A model generated the notes under the pieces. It saw only the letters and a list, made by a program, of their open reading frames with translations, did no database searches and was not told the origin of the DNA. A DNA stretch of 64,000 bases, taken from the NCBI GenBank assembly GCA_963809825.1, contig CAWELJ010000003.1, forward strand, positions 248,001 through 312,000, read 5' to 3'. Source of the stretch: Bog-473 sp963809825 (lineage in GTDB: Bacteria > Actinomycetota > Acidimicrobiia > Acidimicrobiales > RAAP-2). Positions 29,826-42,046 of this stretch are shown here, in pieces. Both the position numbers and the translations under genes were made by a program. Position 1 is the stretch's first letter; each line of letters starts with the position of its first letter.

Positions 29826-30049
29826 GAGGCGTTCCAGTCCTCCCCCGTCGAGAAGAGATCGTCGTCCGCCGCGACGGTGCGCGCCCTGCCGGCGAGGCGG
29901 CCCTTCACGGCTCGGCCGCCCCGGGCCGCGACCAGGCGCGCCACCGTGTGCCCGTGCCTGGTGATCTCCACCTCCTCGCCGGCGGCCACGGCGTCGAGGA
30001 GGGCGAGAAAGGTTGCCTTCGCTTCCGTTGCGGTCATTTGACGGCCCAT
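29822..30049 (-). CDS. Phd/YefM-type antitoxin
   Basis: 75 residues. TATEAKATFLALLDAVAAGEEVEITRHGHTVARLV is the Phd/YefM DNA-binding fold, and the charged C-terminus (ADDDLFSTGEDW) is the toxin-wrapping tail. Two starts are possible: ATG 30049 directly after a TATACT element, consistent with a leaderless mRNA, and ATG 30037 (MTATEAK). It neutralises the PIN toxin and should repress its own promoter. Confidence 0.85.
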   Translation of the reverse strand: MGRQMTATEAKATFLALLDAVAAGEEVEITRHGHTVARLVAARGGRAVKGRLAGRARTVAADDDLFSTGEDWNAS

Positions 30050-30069
30050 ATGGTCAGTATAATGGTCAC

Positions 30070-30072
<3 letters not shown>
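30047..30072 (-). promoter_or_regulatory. Promoter and candidate operator of the toxin-antitoxin pair
   Basis: On the minus strand two TGACCA half-sites flank TTATAC (TGACCA-TTATAC-TGACCA). The -10-like TATACT ends 6 nt before ATG 30049, so transcription would begin at or next to the start codon. The element overlaps the dnaE2 stop codon (30070-30072). Autorepression through the repeated half-sites is inferred. Confidence 0.5.
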
Positions 30073-33273
<3,201 letters not shown>

Positions 33274-33282
33274 GCGGGACGC

Positions 33283-34377
33283 TCAGTCATAGAGCGCCTC
33301 GACCCACCACTGCCCCCGTTCGGTGCACAGCAGGCGGGCCACCCCGTCGGCCGTGACGACCTGCAGGCGGGCGCGGCGGCGGCGCACCGACCACCAGCGC
33401 TCCGTCACCGGCCAGGGGCCGGCCCATCCCGTGACCGGCTGCCAGGGGCCGCCGTCGACCGACAGCCGCTCGACCGCACCGGTGAGCAGACCCCGGCCGC
33501 TCACCGCGACGGCACGGCCGGCCGCGTCGGCCACCTCGGCGCGGCGCGGGACGCGCAGCACGTCGCTCGGCGCGGGCGGCGGCAACCGACCCGGCCACGG
33601 CGCGCCCGCCGCGCCCGGCTCGGTGTCGGGGCTCCCCCAGGGCACCAGCACCGACTGGCCGGCCGGGTCGCGCCCGCCGCGCAGCCGGCCCATCAGCACG
33701 GCCTCGATCCCGAGGCGCTCCTGGACCCGGACGAAGGAGCGGGCGGCCCGGGCGTCGGCCTCCGACGCGCCGCCGAAGAACCCGGGCTGGGAGGGCGGGG
33801 GCGGGGCGTCCCCCCGGTCGGGGTCCTCGCCCCGGGCCACCCGCAGCCGCCGCTCGATGGCCCGGTCGCGCAGCCCCGCCAGCTCCCCGCTCTCACCCCG
33901 GGCCACCGCATGGCAGGCGGCCGCGTCGGCCCCGAAGCGGTCCGAGACGTTCGCCGCCGGCAGGGCGGCGAACTGGCCCAGGGTGGTGACCCCGAGCCGC
34001 TGCAAGGTGACGGCCAGGTCGGGCCGCGCCAGCGTGGCCACCGACCAGGGGGCGAGGAAGTCCGCCGTCCCCCCGGGCGGGACGATCAGCCCGGCGCGGG
34101 CGGCGAGGGTGGCGGCGAAGAGGCCGTCGGCCACGCCGATGGTGGCGGCCGCCTCCTCGCCCACGGTCCCGGCCAGGCGCGACACGACCGCCTCCTCCCC
34201 GCCGAAGAAGCGGGCGGGGCCGCGGGCGGGCAGCGCGCCCACCCCGAGCCGGACCGGATGGACCCAGGGGCAGAGCTCGCCGGCCCGCGCCAGCACGCGG
34301 GCGAAGCCCCGGGCCTCTTCCCCCTTCGCCCCTTCCTCGAGGAGCTCCGGGCACCAGATGACGACCAACCGTTCCAC
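33283..34377 (-). CDS. imuB: ImuB, Y-family polymerase-like mutasome subunit
   Basis: 364 residues, shorter than many ImuB proteins. The start MERLVVIWCPELL replaces the DxDxF active-site motif of real Y-family polymerases, so it is expected to be catalytically inactive. LQRLGVTTLGQFAALPAANVSDRFG is the helix-hairpin region, and the C-terminus (GRGLLTGAVERLSVDGGPWQPVTGWAGPWPVTERWW) is the ImuB domain used for contacts with ImuA', DnaE2 and the clamp. Codon use matches neighbours. Between imuA' and dnaE2 in one operon. Confidence 0.9.
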   Translation of the reverse strand: MERLVVIWCPELLEEGAKGEEARGFARVLARAGELCPWVHPVRLGVGALPARGPARFFGGEEAVVSRLAGTVGEEAAATIGVADGLFAATLAARAGLIVPPGGTADFLAPWSVATLARPDLAVTLQRLGVTTLGQFAALPAANVSDRFGADAAACHAVARGESGELAGLRDRAIERRLRVARGEDPDRGDAPPPPSQPGFFGGASEADARAARSFVRVQERLGIEAVLMGRLRGGRDPAGQSVLVPWGSPDTEPGAAGAPWPGRLPPPAPSDVLRVPRRAEVADAAGRAVAVSGRGLLTGAVERLSVDGGPWQPVTGWAGPWPVTERWWSVRRRRARLQVVTADGVARLLCTERGQWWVEALYD

Positions 34378-34399
34378 TTCTTCTTCTCCACCGCTCCGC

Positions 34400-35167
34400 T
34401 CAGGCCGCCTCCGGCCCGTCGCCTACTCCGTCCCCGGCCGTTCCGTCGCCGGCCATTCCGTCGCCGGGCCGGCCGTCCCCGGCCACCGCGACCGCGCCCG
34501 AGCCGGCGGGCAGCCACAGCGAGCACTCGGCGACCCGCCCGGCGGCGCGGCGGCCGCTCACGCGCACCTCGGCGCGCCGGCCGCGCAGGTGGCCATGGCC
34601 CTGGCCGATGCCCGCCCACTCGACCGCTCCCACCGAGAGCGCCAGGTCGCCGGCCTCGGGCCAGCAGGCCACGCCCTCGAGCAGCACCACGAGTGCCGCC
34701 TGGCGCTCGCGGGCCCGGGCGGTGAGGTGGCGCGCCGCGGTCAGGCGGGCCCGCCCGGGCGGGCGCACCAGGACGGCGTCGACCCCGGAGAGGAGGTCGC
34801 CCGCCGCCTCGGCCCACCCGCTGCCGGGGTGGGGCACGAAGACGACGCGGCGCAGATCGAGCCCCAGGCCGGCCGCCGCCACCACGCCGGGGTCGGGCAG
34901 CCCGACGGCGGCGCACCAGCTCCCGGCCGCCGACGCCGCGGCCAGGAGCGCCAGCGCGAGGGTGGTGGCGCCGTGGCCGGGCTGCCCCGCCACGGTGGTG
35001 GTCGTGCCGCGGCGCAGGGAGCCGCCGGGGAAGAGCGGGGCCAGCGGCGGGGGGACGGGCAGGGTCCGCCCGGCCACGGGCGTGGTGGGCCGGACCCGGT
35101 CGGCCAGCCCGGGCGGGAGCTCCCGGGAACGGGGGGACGGCGGGTCAACGGCTGGAAAAGCGAACAT
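34400..35167 (-). CDS. imuA': ImuA' (RecA-like mutasome accessory protein)
   Basis: 255 residues if started at ATG 35167. LPVPPPLAPLFPGGSLRRGTTTTVAGQPGHGATTLALALLAAAS is a RecA/SulA-like N-terminal region with a degenerate Walker A. VVFVPHPGSGWAEAAGDLLSGVDAVLVRPP and ECSLWLPAG complete the family. The frame stays open to 35251, but the LexA box and a TAGGGT -10 element sit at 35161-35181, so initiation at 35167 on a leaderless transcript is the best reading. First gene of imuA'-imuB-dnaE2. Confidence 0.8.
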   Translation of the reverse strand: MFAFPAVDPPSPRSRELPPGLADRVRPTTPVAGRTLPVPPPLAPLFPGGSLRRGTTTTVAGQPGHGATTLALALLAAASAAGSWCAAVGLPDPGVVAAAGLGLDLRRVVFVPHPGSGWAEAAGDLLSGVDAVLVRPPGRARLTAARHLTARARERQAALVVLLEGVACWPEAGDLALSVGAVEWAGIGQGHGHLRGRRAEVRVSGRRAAGRVAECSLWLPAGSGAVAVAGDGRPGDGMAGDGTAGDGVGDGPEAA

Positions 35168-35174
35168 ATGTTCG
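35161..35174. promoter_or_regulatory. LexA (SOS) box overlapping the imuA' start codon
   Basis: CGAACATATGTTCG is a perfect palindrome matching the actinobacterial SOS box GAAC-N4-GTTC. Its centre contains the ATG of imuA' (minus strand 35167-35165). TAGGGT (minus strand, 35181-35176) lies 8 nt before the ATG, placing the start site inside the box. It also lies 100 nt upstream of the divergent SRAP gene, so LexA could repress both directions. Confidence 0.85.
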
Positions 35175-35273
35175 TACCCTAGCGAGGCCCTGTGCCCTCT
35201 GCTCGGGGAGCCAAAAACCCAGGTCAGATACGAGACCGCCCCCGAGGTCACCTATACGTCACAATGCAGCCGC

Positions 35274-36035
35274 ATGTGCGGACGGTTCGCTCTCTTCACT
35301 CCCCCCGCCCGGATGGCCCGCTATTTCGGGGCCACCCTGGCCGAGGGCACCGACCCCGAGCACACGCCGAGCTGGAACGTGGCGCCGACCGACGAGGTCC
35401 TCGGCGTCCGCGACCGCCCCGTGCGCCCCACCGGCGAACCGGAGGAGAAGCGCGCAGACACAGACACAGGCACAGACACGGACACGGTCACGAGCGAACG
35501 GCTGCTCATGTCCTTCCGCTGGGGCCTGGTCCCGTGGTGGTCCAAGGACGCCAAGTCGGGCGGCCGCCTCTTCAACGCGCGCAGCGAGACGGTGGCCACC
35601 AAGGCCTCCTTCCGCGAGGCGTTCCGGGAGCGGCGGATCATCGTCCCCGCCGACGGCTTCTACGAGTGGCACACGACGGCGGCGGGCCACAAACAGCCGC
35701 ACTACTTCAGCCGCGCCGACGGCACGCCCCTCGCCTTCGCCGGCCTGGCGGAGCGCTGGCGGCCGAAGGGCGCGCCCAGGGACACCCCGTATCTGAGGAG
35801 CTGCACCGTCATCACCGCGCCCGGCGGCGCGGACATGGCGGGCATCCACGACCGCATGCCGGTGATCCTCGACCCCACCACCTTCGACCTGTGGCTCGAC
35901 CCCGCCAACGAGGACAGCGAGGAGCTGCGCGCGCTGCTGCGCCCACCGCCGGCCGGCACGGTGACCCATCACCCCGTCGGGGTGCAGGTGGGCAACGTCC
36001 GCAACAACGAGCCCGCACTGATTGAGCCCGTGTGA
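35274..36035 (+). CDS. SOS response-associated peptidase family protein (SRAP, YedK/HMCES)
   Basis: 253 residues. Initiator Met is followed by the catalytic Cys2 (MCGRFALF) that links covalently to abasic sites in single-stranded DNA. Conserved SWNVAPTD, FRWGLVPWW, NARSET (Asn about 101), PADGFYEW (Glu about 131) and GIHDRMPVIL (His about 192) are all present. Residues about 60-74 are an inserted threonine/aspartate tract (ADTDTGTDTDTVTS) encoded by a degenerate hexamer-like repeat at 35451-35492, probably a surface loop. Divergent from the mutasome operon. Protects abasic sites during replication. Confidence 0.95.
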   Translation: MCGRFALFTPPARMARYFGATLAEGTDPEHTPSWNVAPTDEVLGVRDRPVRPTGEPEEKRADTDTGTDTDTVTSERLLMSFRWGLVPWWSKDAKSGGRLFNARSETVATKASFREAFRERRIIVPADGFYEWHTTAAGHKQPHYFSRADGTPLAFAGLAERWRPKGAPRDTPYLRSCTVITAPGGADMAGIHDRMPVILDPTTFDLWLDPANEDSEELRALLRPPPAGTVTHHPVGVQVGNVRNNEPALIEPV

Positions 36036-37570
36036 GCGCGTCCCGCTTCGACCGCCGCACCTTCCTCGCCGCCGCGATGGCGGCCGGGGGCGCCGGGGCG
36101 CTGGCCGCCATGACCCGGTCCGGCGTCGCCGGGGCGGCGGCCAGGGCCAGATCGGCGGCGTCGACCGCGCCCGCCGGATCGGACCTGGGGGCGATCGAGC
36201 ACGTCGTCTTCTTGATGCAGGAGAACCGCTCCTTCGACCACTACTTCGGCTCCTACCCCGGCGTGCGGGGCTTCGACGACCACCCCGCGCACTCGCTCGG
36301 CGCGTTCGCGCAGGCCTGGCCCGGCGGCCCGAGCCGCACGCTGCTCCCGTTCCACCTCGACTCGTCGTCGGGCCTGGGCGAGTGCACGCACGACCTCAGC
36401 CACACCTGGACGGCCCAGCACCTGAGCCGGGGCGTCGGGGACAACGCCCACTTCGTGCGCACCCACACCTCGAGCGCCTACGAGGGACCCGAGCAGGGCG
36501 TCATGACGATGGGCTACTACCGCCGCAGCGACCTGCCCTTCTACTACGCGCTGGCCGACGCGTTCACGATCTGCGACAACTACCACTGCTCGGTCCTCGG
36601 GCCGACGGACCCCAACCGCCTCATGGCCCTGTCGGGCACGATCGATCCCGCCGGCCACGCCGGCGGGCCGGTGCTCATCACCAACGAGGACACCGACGCC
36701 ATCTACAGCGTGAGCTGGGACACCATGCCCGAGGTGCTCGAGGACGCCGGCGTCAGCTGGAAGGTCTACAACCCGGCGGGCCCGACGTACGCGCCCGCCT
36801 TCTTCGAGAAGCACGGCCTGCTGATCGGCGACGCCATCCTGCCCTTCTTCTCCCAGTACAAGAGCCCGACCTCGCCGCTGTACCAGAAGGCGTTCCTGCC
36901 GCAGTATCCAGCCGACTTCGTCGCCGACGTGGCGCAGGGCACCCTGCCCGCCGTGAGCTGGATCCTGCCGCCCGCCGGCTACGACGAGCACCCCCCGTCA
37001 CCCCCGGCGCTGGGCGAGTGGTTCACCAGCCAGCTGCTCACGACGCTGACGTCCAATCGGAAGGTCTGGTCCAAGACCGTGCTCTTCCACATGTACGACG
37101 AGAACGACGGCTTCTTCGACCACGTACCGCCGCCCACGCCGCCGCGCGGCACGGCCGGCGAGTACGTGACCGGGTCGCCGCTGCCCTCGGACGCGGGCGG
37201 CATGAGCGGCCCGGTCGGCCTGGGCTTCCGGGTGCCCATGACGGTGATCTCCCCCTTCAGCCGGGGCGGTCACGTGGCGTCGCAGGTCTTCGACCACACC
37301 TCGCAGCTGCGCTTCCTGGAGGAGCGCTTCGGGGTGCGGGCGCCCAACATCTCGGCCTGGCGCCGCCGGCACACGGGCGACCTGACCTCGACGCTCCGCA
37401 TGGGCCGGGCGGACCTGTCGCTGCCCGCACTGCCGAGCACGTCGCACGACCAGCAGGCCGACGTCCTGACGGAGGGGTGCACCCCGGCCGAGGTCCTCGG
37501 CGTCCCGGGCGACTTCGCCCGCTACCCGATCCCGGTGCACCAGACCATGCCGCGCCAGGAGTCGGGCTGA
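36032..37570 (+). CDS. Tat-secreted phospholipase C-type phosphoesterase
   Basis: 512 residues, GTG start overlapping the SRAP stop. The N-terminus SRFDRRTFLAAAMAAGGAGALAAM is a twin-arginine signal. IEHVVFLMQENRSFDHYFGSYPGVRGF is the phosphoesterase (acid phosphatase AcpA/phospholipase C) active-site region, with NYHCSVLGPTDPNRL, NEDT, YDENDGFFDHVPPP as metal-ligand segments and GFRVPMTVISPFSRGGHV. Expected outside the membrane, hydrolysing phospholipids or phosphate esters. Lacks the C-terminal duplicated domains of many PLC-NH proteins. Coupling to a DNA repair gene is odd. Confidence 0.85.
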   Translation: MSASRFDRRTFLAAAMAAGGAGALAAMTRSGVAGAAARARSAASTAPAGSDLGAIEHVVFLMQENRSFDHYFGSYPGVRGFDDHPAHSLGAFAQAWPGGPSRTLLPFHLDSSSGLGECTHDLSHTWTAQHLSRGVGDNAHFVRTHTSSAYEGPEQGVMTMGYYRRSDLPFYYALADAFTICDNYHCSVLGPTDPNRLMALSGTIDPAGHAGGPVLITNEDTDAIYSVSWDTMPEVLEDAGVSWKVYNPAGPTYAPAFFEKHGLLIGDAILPFFSQYKSPTSPLYQKAFLPQYPADFVADVAQGTLPAVSWILPPAGYDEHPPSPPALGEWFTSQLLTTLTSNRKVWSKTVLFHMYDENDGFFDHVPPPTPPRGTAGEYVTGSPLPSDAGGMSGPVGLGFRVPMTVISPFSRGGHVASQVFDHTSQLRFLEERFGVRAPNISAWRRRHTGDLTSTLRMGRADLSLPALPSTSHDQQADVLTEGCTPAEVLGVPGDFARYPIPVHQTMPRQESG

Positions 37571-37732
37571 GCACGGGGGTTGGCCCAGGTTTGTTGTCGA
37601 GACATTGTGCGAGCCAGGGTCCGAACGGCTCTATGGGGCGGCGGCGGCGCTGGGCAGAATCGCTGTAGGCGAGACCCGGCGCACAGGCGAGGTGCCGGGC
37701 GGGACTTCGGTCCTTCTCGTCCAGCGCACACC

Positions 37733-38095
37733 ATGGACAAGGACCCGACCGCACAGCACTGGCTCTTCAAGGCGACCAACGTCCTGGCGCGCGTGACCGG
37801 CGCCGAGCTCCGCTTCTCGGCGGCGATGAGCGTGAACGACATCACGATGCTGGCGGCGGCGGACGAGCTCGAGGTCGCCACGAGGGAAGCCATGGTGTGG
37901 ACGGCGGCGAACGCCTGCCCGGATCTCGAGGTCGGGGGGCGCGTCCTGCTCATGCTGCGCACCTGCGCCGAGGTCGCGCTCACCGCGCAGTGGGCGATCA
38001 CCGACCCCGACGTGGAGACCTCGGAGGTGGTCAGCCGCCTCGGGGACCTCCTGGCCATCATCGACTTCCACTGGCAGACGCTGGACGCCTGGTAA
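37733..38095 (+). CDS. Conserved-looking hypothetical protein
   Basis: 120 residues from ATG 37733; the frame is open from 37580 but that part is arginine/glycine-rich shadow-like sequence. It is helical and moderately acidic (HWLFKATNVLARVTGAELRFSAAMSVNDITML, VWTAANACPDLEVGGRVLLML, VVSRLGDLLAIIDFHWQTLDAW). No signal peptide, no membrane helix, no recognised motif and no clear ribosome site. Possibly a regulator or adaptor; not recognised. Confidence 0.55.
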   Translation: MDKDPTAQHWLFKATNVLARVTGAELRFSAAMSVNDITMLAAADELEVATREAMVWTAANACPDLEVGGRVLLMLRTCAEVALTAQWAITDPDVETSEVVSRLGDLLAIIDFHWQTLDAW

Positions 38096-38230
38096 CGCGG
38101 CCACACGGGGTTGCGTGGGTCCTGCGGCTTGTCCGGCTCGGTCCACGAGGCGCCGTGGTCGCCGGCCCACAATGGGGGGTGCAAGCTGGACTTTCTCTTA
38201 GGTTTCGCCGCTTCGGGCCGATAACTAATT

Positions 38231-40431
38231 GTGAGCCTTTTGTCGGCCAGCACAGTTCGCAAGGGATGTGCCGGCCACCCGGGACGCCGCCGAGGCGTCG
38301 ATCACCCCCTCGAGGCGCAGAAGCGACGCTTCTGGATGTCCCACAGCCGCCTCGGGTACCTGACCCTGACCGCTGAGGTTCTCTTCGTCCTGGCCTACGT
38401 CGCGGCGACGCCCGACGGGCCCCACCGGCTCGCCCTGCTGGCCATCAGCTTCGGTCACGTTCGTCGCATCGGCGTGACGTTGGAACTTCATCGACAGAGT
38501 CTCGGCGACGTCCGTGGCGGGTCTCGTTCTCACTGGTCTCGACGCTCCTGGCAGCAACGGTCCTGACGTTGTGCATCTATCTGGACGGGGGACTCGACAG
38601 TCCCCTGATCGTGCTGATGGCACTGCCCGTCATGAGTGCCGCCCTGGCGCTTCCGGCCAAGGAAGTCGTGATCTGCGGCGTCGTGGCCTTCGCCGAGTTC
38701 GGCGCCGTCGCCCTCACCGACTGCACACGTGGGCGCCACGACGAGCGACGTCGCCGCACTCGTCCGCCCTTCTGATCGGAACGGTCATGCTCAGTGCGGG
38801 CTCCGCCGTCTACCGCTCACGGCTCGAAAGAGACGAAGACCGGCTCGTCCGGGAGCTCCGCCGCCAGGCGCGCACCGACTCACTGACCGGCTGCCTCAGC
38901 CACGGGGCCTTCTACGACCGGCTCGAAGCCGAAATCGACCGTGCCGGTGCGCCACCACGAGCCCTTGAGCGTGTTGGTCGCGGACGTCGACCTCTTCAAG
39001 TCGTTCAACGACACCCACGGTCATGCGGCCGGAGATGCGGCGCTCGCCGAGGCCGGGGCGATCATGAGGACGGCCGAGCCGGTCATTCGACATCGTGGCG
39101 AGGATCGGCGGTGACGAGTTCGCCGTGATCCTCCCGAAGACCGATCTGGCCAGTGCGGGCATCCTCGCCGAGCGGATGGTCCGACCGTTTCGCCGAACAC
39201 ACGGCGGGATCAGCATGAGCATCGGGTTCGCTCGAACTCGACCGAGGTCGAACCGACGAGCCAGAAGCTCTTCCGCGACGCCGATCGGGGCCTCTACCGG
39301 GCCAAGGCCATCGGGCCGCGCCCGTACGGGCACGATCGGCGACCCCGCCACCGGTACGCCCGCCGGTGCCGGGTGGACCCAGAACCTGACGAATCCGGTG
39401 TTCGCACAGGCCGATTGGGACCGACTCGAGCAGAGCCTGCGCGAGTCGAATCGCGGCGCGCTCGAGGCGTCATCGATCATCGACTCGCTCCAGTCGACGG
39501 AATCGGTCGGCTTCGGCTACGTGGACCGGGACTTCCGGCTCCTGCGGATCAACGCGATGCTCGCCGCCGTGCACGGTGGCACCGTCGAGGAGTCGATCGG
39601 CCGGTCGGTCGCGGAGGTCGTCCCGGCACTGTGGCCGACCCTCGAGCCCCTCTACCGGCGCGTCATCGGCAGCGGTGAGGCGGTCGTCAACCAGGAGGTC
39701 TCGGGCCCGACCGCCTCGGACCCCGATCGAATCCACTCCTGGCTCACCAACCTGAACCCGGTCACCGTGGGCCGCTCCGTCATCGGCATCGCCATCATCG
39801 TCGTCGACATCACCGAGCGGAAGCAGCTGGAGGAGAGCCAGGCCACGCTCAGCCGGGCCGTCGTCGGCGCCCTCTCGGCCTCCGTCGAGATGCGCGACCC
39901 CTACACCGCCGGTCACCAGGCGCGGGTGGCGCGCATCGCCGGCGCCGTGGCGGGCGAGCTCGGCCTCGACTCCCGCGAGATCGAAGCGATCGAGCTGGCG
40001 GCGAAGATCCACGACATAGGTAAATTGTCGGTCCCGCCGGAGCTCCTCGTGCGTCCGGGTCGCCTCAGCGAGGCCGAGATGGCGGTGGTCCGGACGCACA
40101 GCCAGGCGGGATACGAACTGCTGGAACGAGTCGACTTCCCCGAGCACGTGGCGAGGATGGTGTTCCAACACCACGAGCGCTGCGACGGATCCGGGTACCC
40201 GCTGGGGGTGGAGGGCGAGCAGATCCTCATCGGGAGTCGGATCATCGCCGTAGCCGACGTGGTCGAATCGATGGCGTCCGGGCGACCGTATCGGGAAGCG
40301 CTCGGTCTCGACGCCGCGCTCGACGAGATTCAGCGGGGCTCGAGGCACGATCGTACGACGCGGACGTCGTGGACGCGTGCCGCAGTGTGCTGGCGAGCGG
40401 CCGGATCGTGTTCGAGCACGCGGCCGCCTGA
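38231..40431 (+). pseudogene. Disrupted GGDEF-PAS-HD-GYP cyclic-di-GMP protein
   Basis: Pieces of one gene lie in changing frames. Membrane helices at about 38340-38720 (LTLTAEVLFVLAYVAA; SLVSTLLAATVLTLCIYLDGG; VVICGVVAFAEFGAVAL), then the GGDEF domain start DSLTGCLSHGAFYDRL (38880), VADVDLFKSFNDTHGHAAGD (38973), intact RIGGDEFAVI (39100), the GGDEF end LFRDADRGLYRAKAIG (39270, another frame), a PAS domain (about 39480-39830, ending DITERKQLEESQ), and an HD-GYP domain with KIHDIGK and HHERCDGSGYP. The end YDADVVDACRSVLASGR is again in a different frame. At least seven shifts in both directions occur in 2.2 kb. All catalytic motifs survive, so decay is recent or the consensus is poor. Confidence 0.8.
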
Positions 40432-40461
40432 TCTTCCGAAGTCCCGGCGTCCGCTCACTGG

Positions 40462-41053
40462 TCAGAGGGCGTCGCCAGGGATGCTCCCCGGGGAGGAGCT
40501 TCGCGCAGCCGGGCGTCGTCCGGTCCTCGGCGAGCTCGGGGATCACCTCGCGGGCATCGAGATCGTCCTTCGGCCTGACGTCCTTGCTCTTGAAGAGGAG
40601 CTGGAGCTCGGGAGCGAGGTAGGGGATCCCGTCATCGCCGTGCAGGACGGCCTCGTCCCAGCGCACCCGGACGGTCGGGTCTCGGCGGTAGACCCAGAAC
40701 TCCCCGGTGCCCTCGCCGACGGTGACGTCGAGGCACCAGGGCCGGCCGGCGGACTCACGACACCACAGGTTGTTCTGACTGTCCTCGGCGCGGAGGGTGG
40801 AACCCGACCACGGTGTGAGCCGGCCCGCGGCGGCGACGTGGACGTCCCAGCCGACGAGCAACTTGCGCAGCGCTGCACCGTCCTGTCGCAACACGCCGAC
40901 GTCGCTGTCCTCGTGCGCGCGCCACGAGCGGCCGAGGTGCAGCTCCAGCGCGTGCCCGCCGCTGATCCACCAGCGGGCGGGATATCCGGTGAAGAGCCGT
41001 ACCACCTGGTCCAGTGTGAGGGGTTGCCAGGCTCCGAGGCTGCCGTCTGCCAT
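40462..41053 (-). CDS. Nucleotidyltransferase-fold protein, probable C-terminal frameshift
   Basis: About 195 residues. FTGYPARWWISGGHALELHLGRSWRAHEDSDVGVLRQD carries the GG-x-AL...H-D-D pattern of minor nucleotidyltransferases related to aminoglycoside adenylyltransferases. FWVYRRDPTVRVRWDEAVL and IPYLAPELQLLFKSKD follow. The frame passes HPW near 40480 and runs antisense into the cyclic-di-GMP gene for 1 kb. One extra base near 40475 would instead give HPWDAL and a stop at 40462, as family members end. Substrate unknown; resistance is not implied. Confidence 0.6.
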
Positions 41054-41121
41054 CGGCGGTTCAGCGTAGGCCCCGGGGTGGACGGGTCAGCGACGCGCGG
41101 GGCGATCCACCGCCGTACGGC

Positions 41122-41931
41122 TCATCGGGCCTTGGGGGACACCAGCACCGTGGCGTCCGCCACGGCGACATCGAGGTCGGCGTTGACCTGGCTCAGTCCG
41201 TGGAAGCTGACCTCGGCGGTCATGCCCTTGTCGTTCCACACCAGGAGCTCGTGCCCCATGTACAGCTCGAAGGTCGTCGGCCCGCTCGATACCTCCGGGC
41301 ACTGGTAGAGCTCGGCGGGTGCGCCGGCCACCCGGATCGGCTTCGTCGTCTGCGCCGGCACGCAGTAGGACGGCACCGGGGGAACGCCTCTCGGGTGTTT
41401 GCCCAAGACGACCGACTGCAGATCCGTCCCCGTCATGAAGACGAAGTGGCCGAGCGGCCCGCCACTGATCGACTGCATCGGGACGACGGCGCCGTTGTAC
41501 TGCTGGAAGGTGACCCCGCCATAGCCGGGGGGCACCTGGAAATTGGATTGGCTCAGTTCCAGGAACCGCCGGCCGCGTTGGATGACCGCCGGCCCGCAGG
41601 CGTTCTCGCCGAAGGCGCCCAGACAGGGTCCGGGAAACGGAACGGTCGACAGTGGGATCGGGGTCGGCACCAGACCGGGGCACGGCACTCGACGCTTCAT
41701 CTGGTCGGCGAGCTTCTGGCACTGCGCTCGCTGCGACGCCGAGAACGCGATCAACGGAACGCCATCGACGACCTTTGCCGCGGGGCGCGGGCTGGCCGTG
41801 GCCCGTGCCGCGGCGGGCTGAGCCGTCAGCCCGAGGCCGACGACGGCCGCAACGAGAACGGGGAGCGACCGCTGCGAGGGAAGCCAGCGCGGCAACTTCG
41901 TGCGGTATCCCCCGTCACCACCCGTGCGCAC
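41122..41931 (-). CDS. Secreted hypothetical protein
   Basis: 269 residues from GTG 41931. A basic stretch (RTKLPRWLPSQR) and hydrophobic SLPVLVAAVVGLGLTAQPAAARA form a signal peptide. The mature part is beta-rich with cysteines in CPGLVPTP, GPCLGAFGENACGPAV, SYCVPA and YQCPEVSS, suggesting disulfides, and ends YMGHELLVWNDKGMTAEVSFHGLSQVNADLDVAVADATVLV. I do not recognise the family. The upstream extension of the frame to 42279 overlaps the divergent gene and is not supported. Confidence 0.55.
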   Translation of the reverse strand: MRTGGDGGYRTKLPRWLPSQRSLPVLVAAVVGLGLTAQPAAARATASPRPAAKVVDGVPLIAFSASQRAQCQKLADQMKRRVPCPGLVPTPIPLSTVPFPGPCLGAFGENACGPAVIQRGRRFLELSQSNFQVPPGYGGVTFQQYNGAVVPMQSISGGPLGHFVFMTGTDLQSVVLGKHPRGVPPVPSYCVPAQTTKPIRVAGAPAELYQCPEVSSGPTTFELYMGHELLVWNDKGMTAEVSFHGLSQVNADLDVAVADATVLVSPKAR

Positions 41932-42046
41932 CCGAAGATCGTAAGCCGAGGGGGTCGGCCGCGGACGTCGGCGATGGATGGTGGGCCGCAGCCGCGGCGG
42001 CCGTGAACCTCGTGCCGGCCGCGCCAGCCGACTAGACCATAGAGCC

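Noticed and set aside
35451..35492. Short acagac-like tandem repeat considered as a minisatellite or phase-variation tract
   Set aside because: Units are imperfect and in frame within SRAP; a length change by whole hexamers would not switch the gene off.
40494..41053. Aminoglycoside resistance gene
   Set aside because: Only the general nucleotidyltransferase pattern is visible; this family is widespread with unknown substrates, so a resistance label is not justified.
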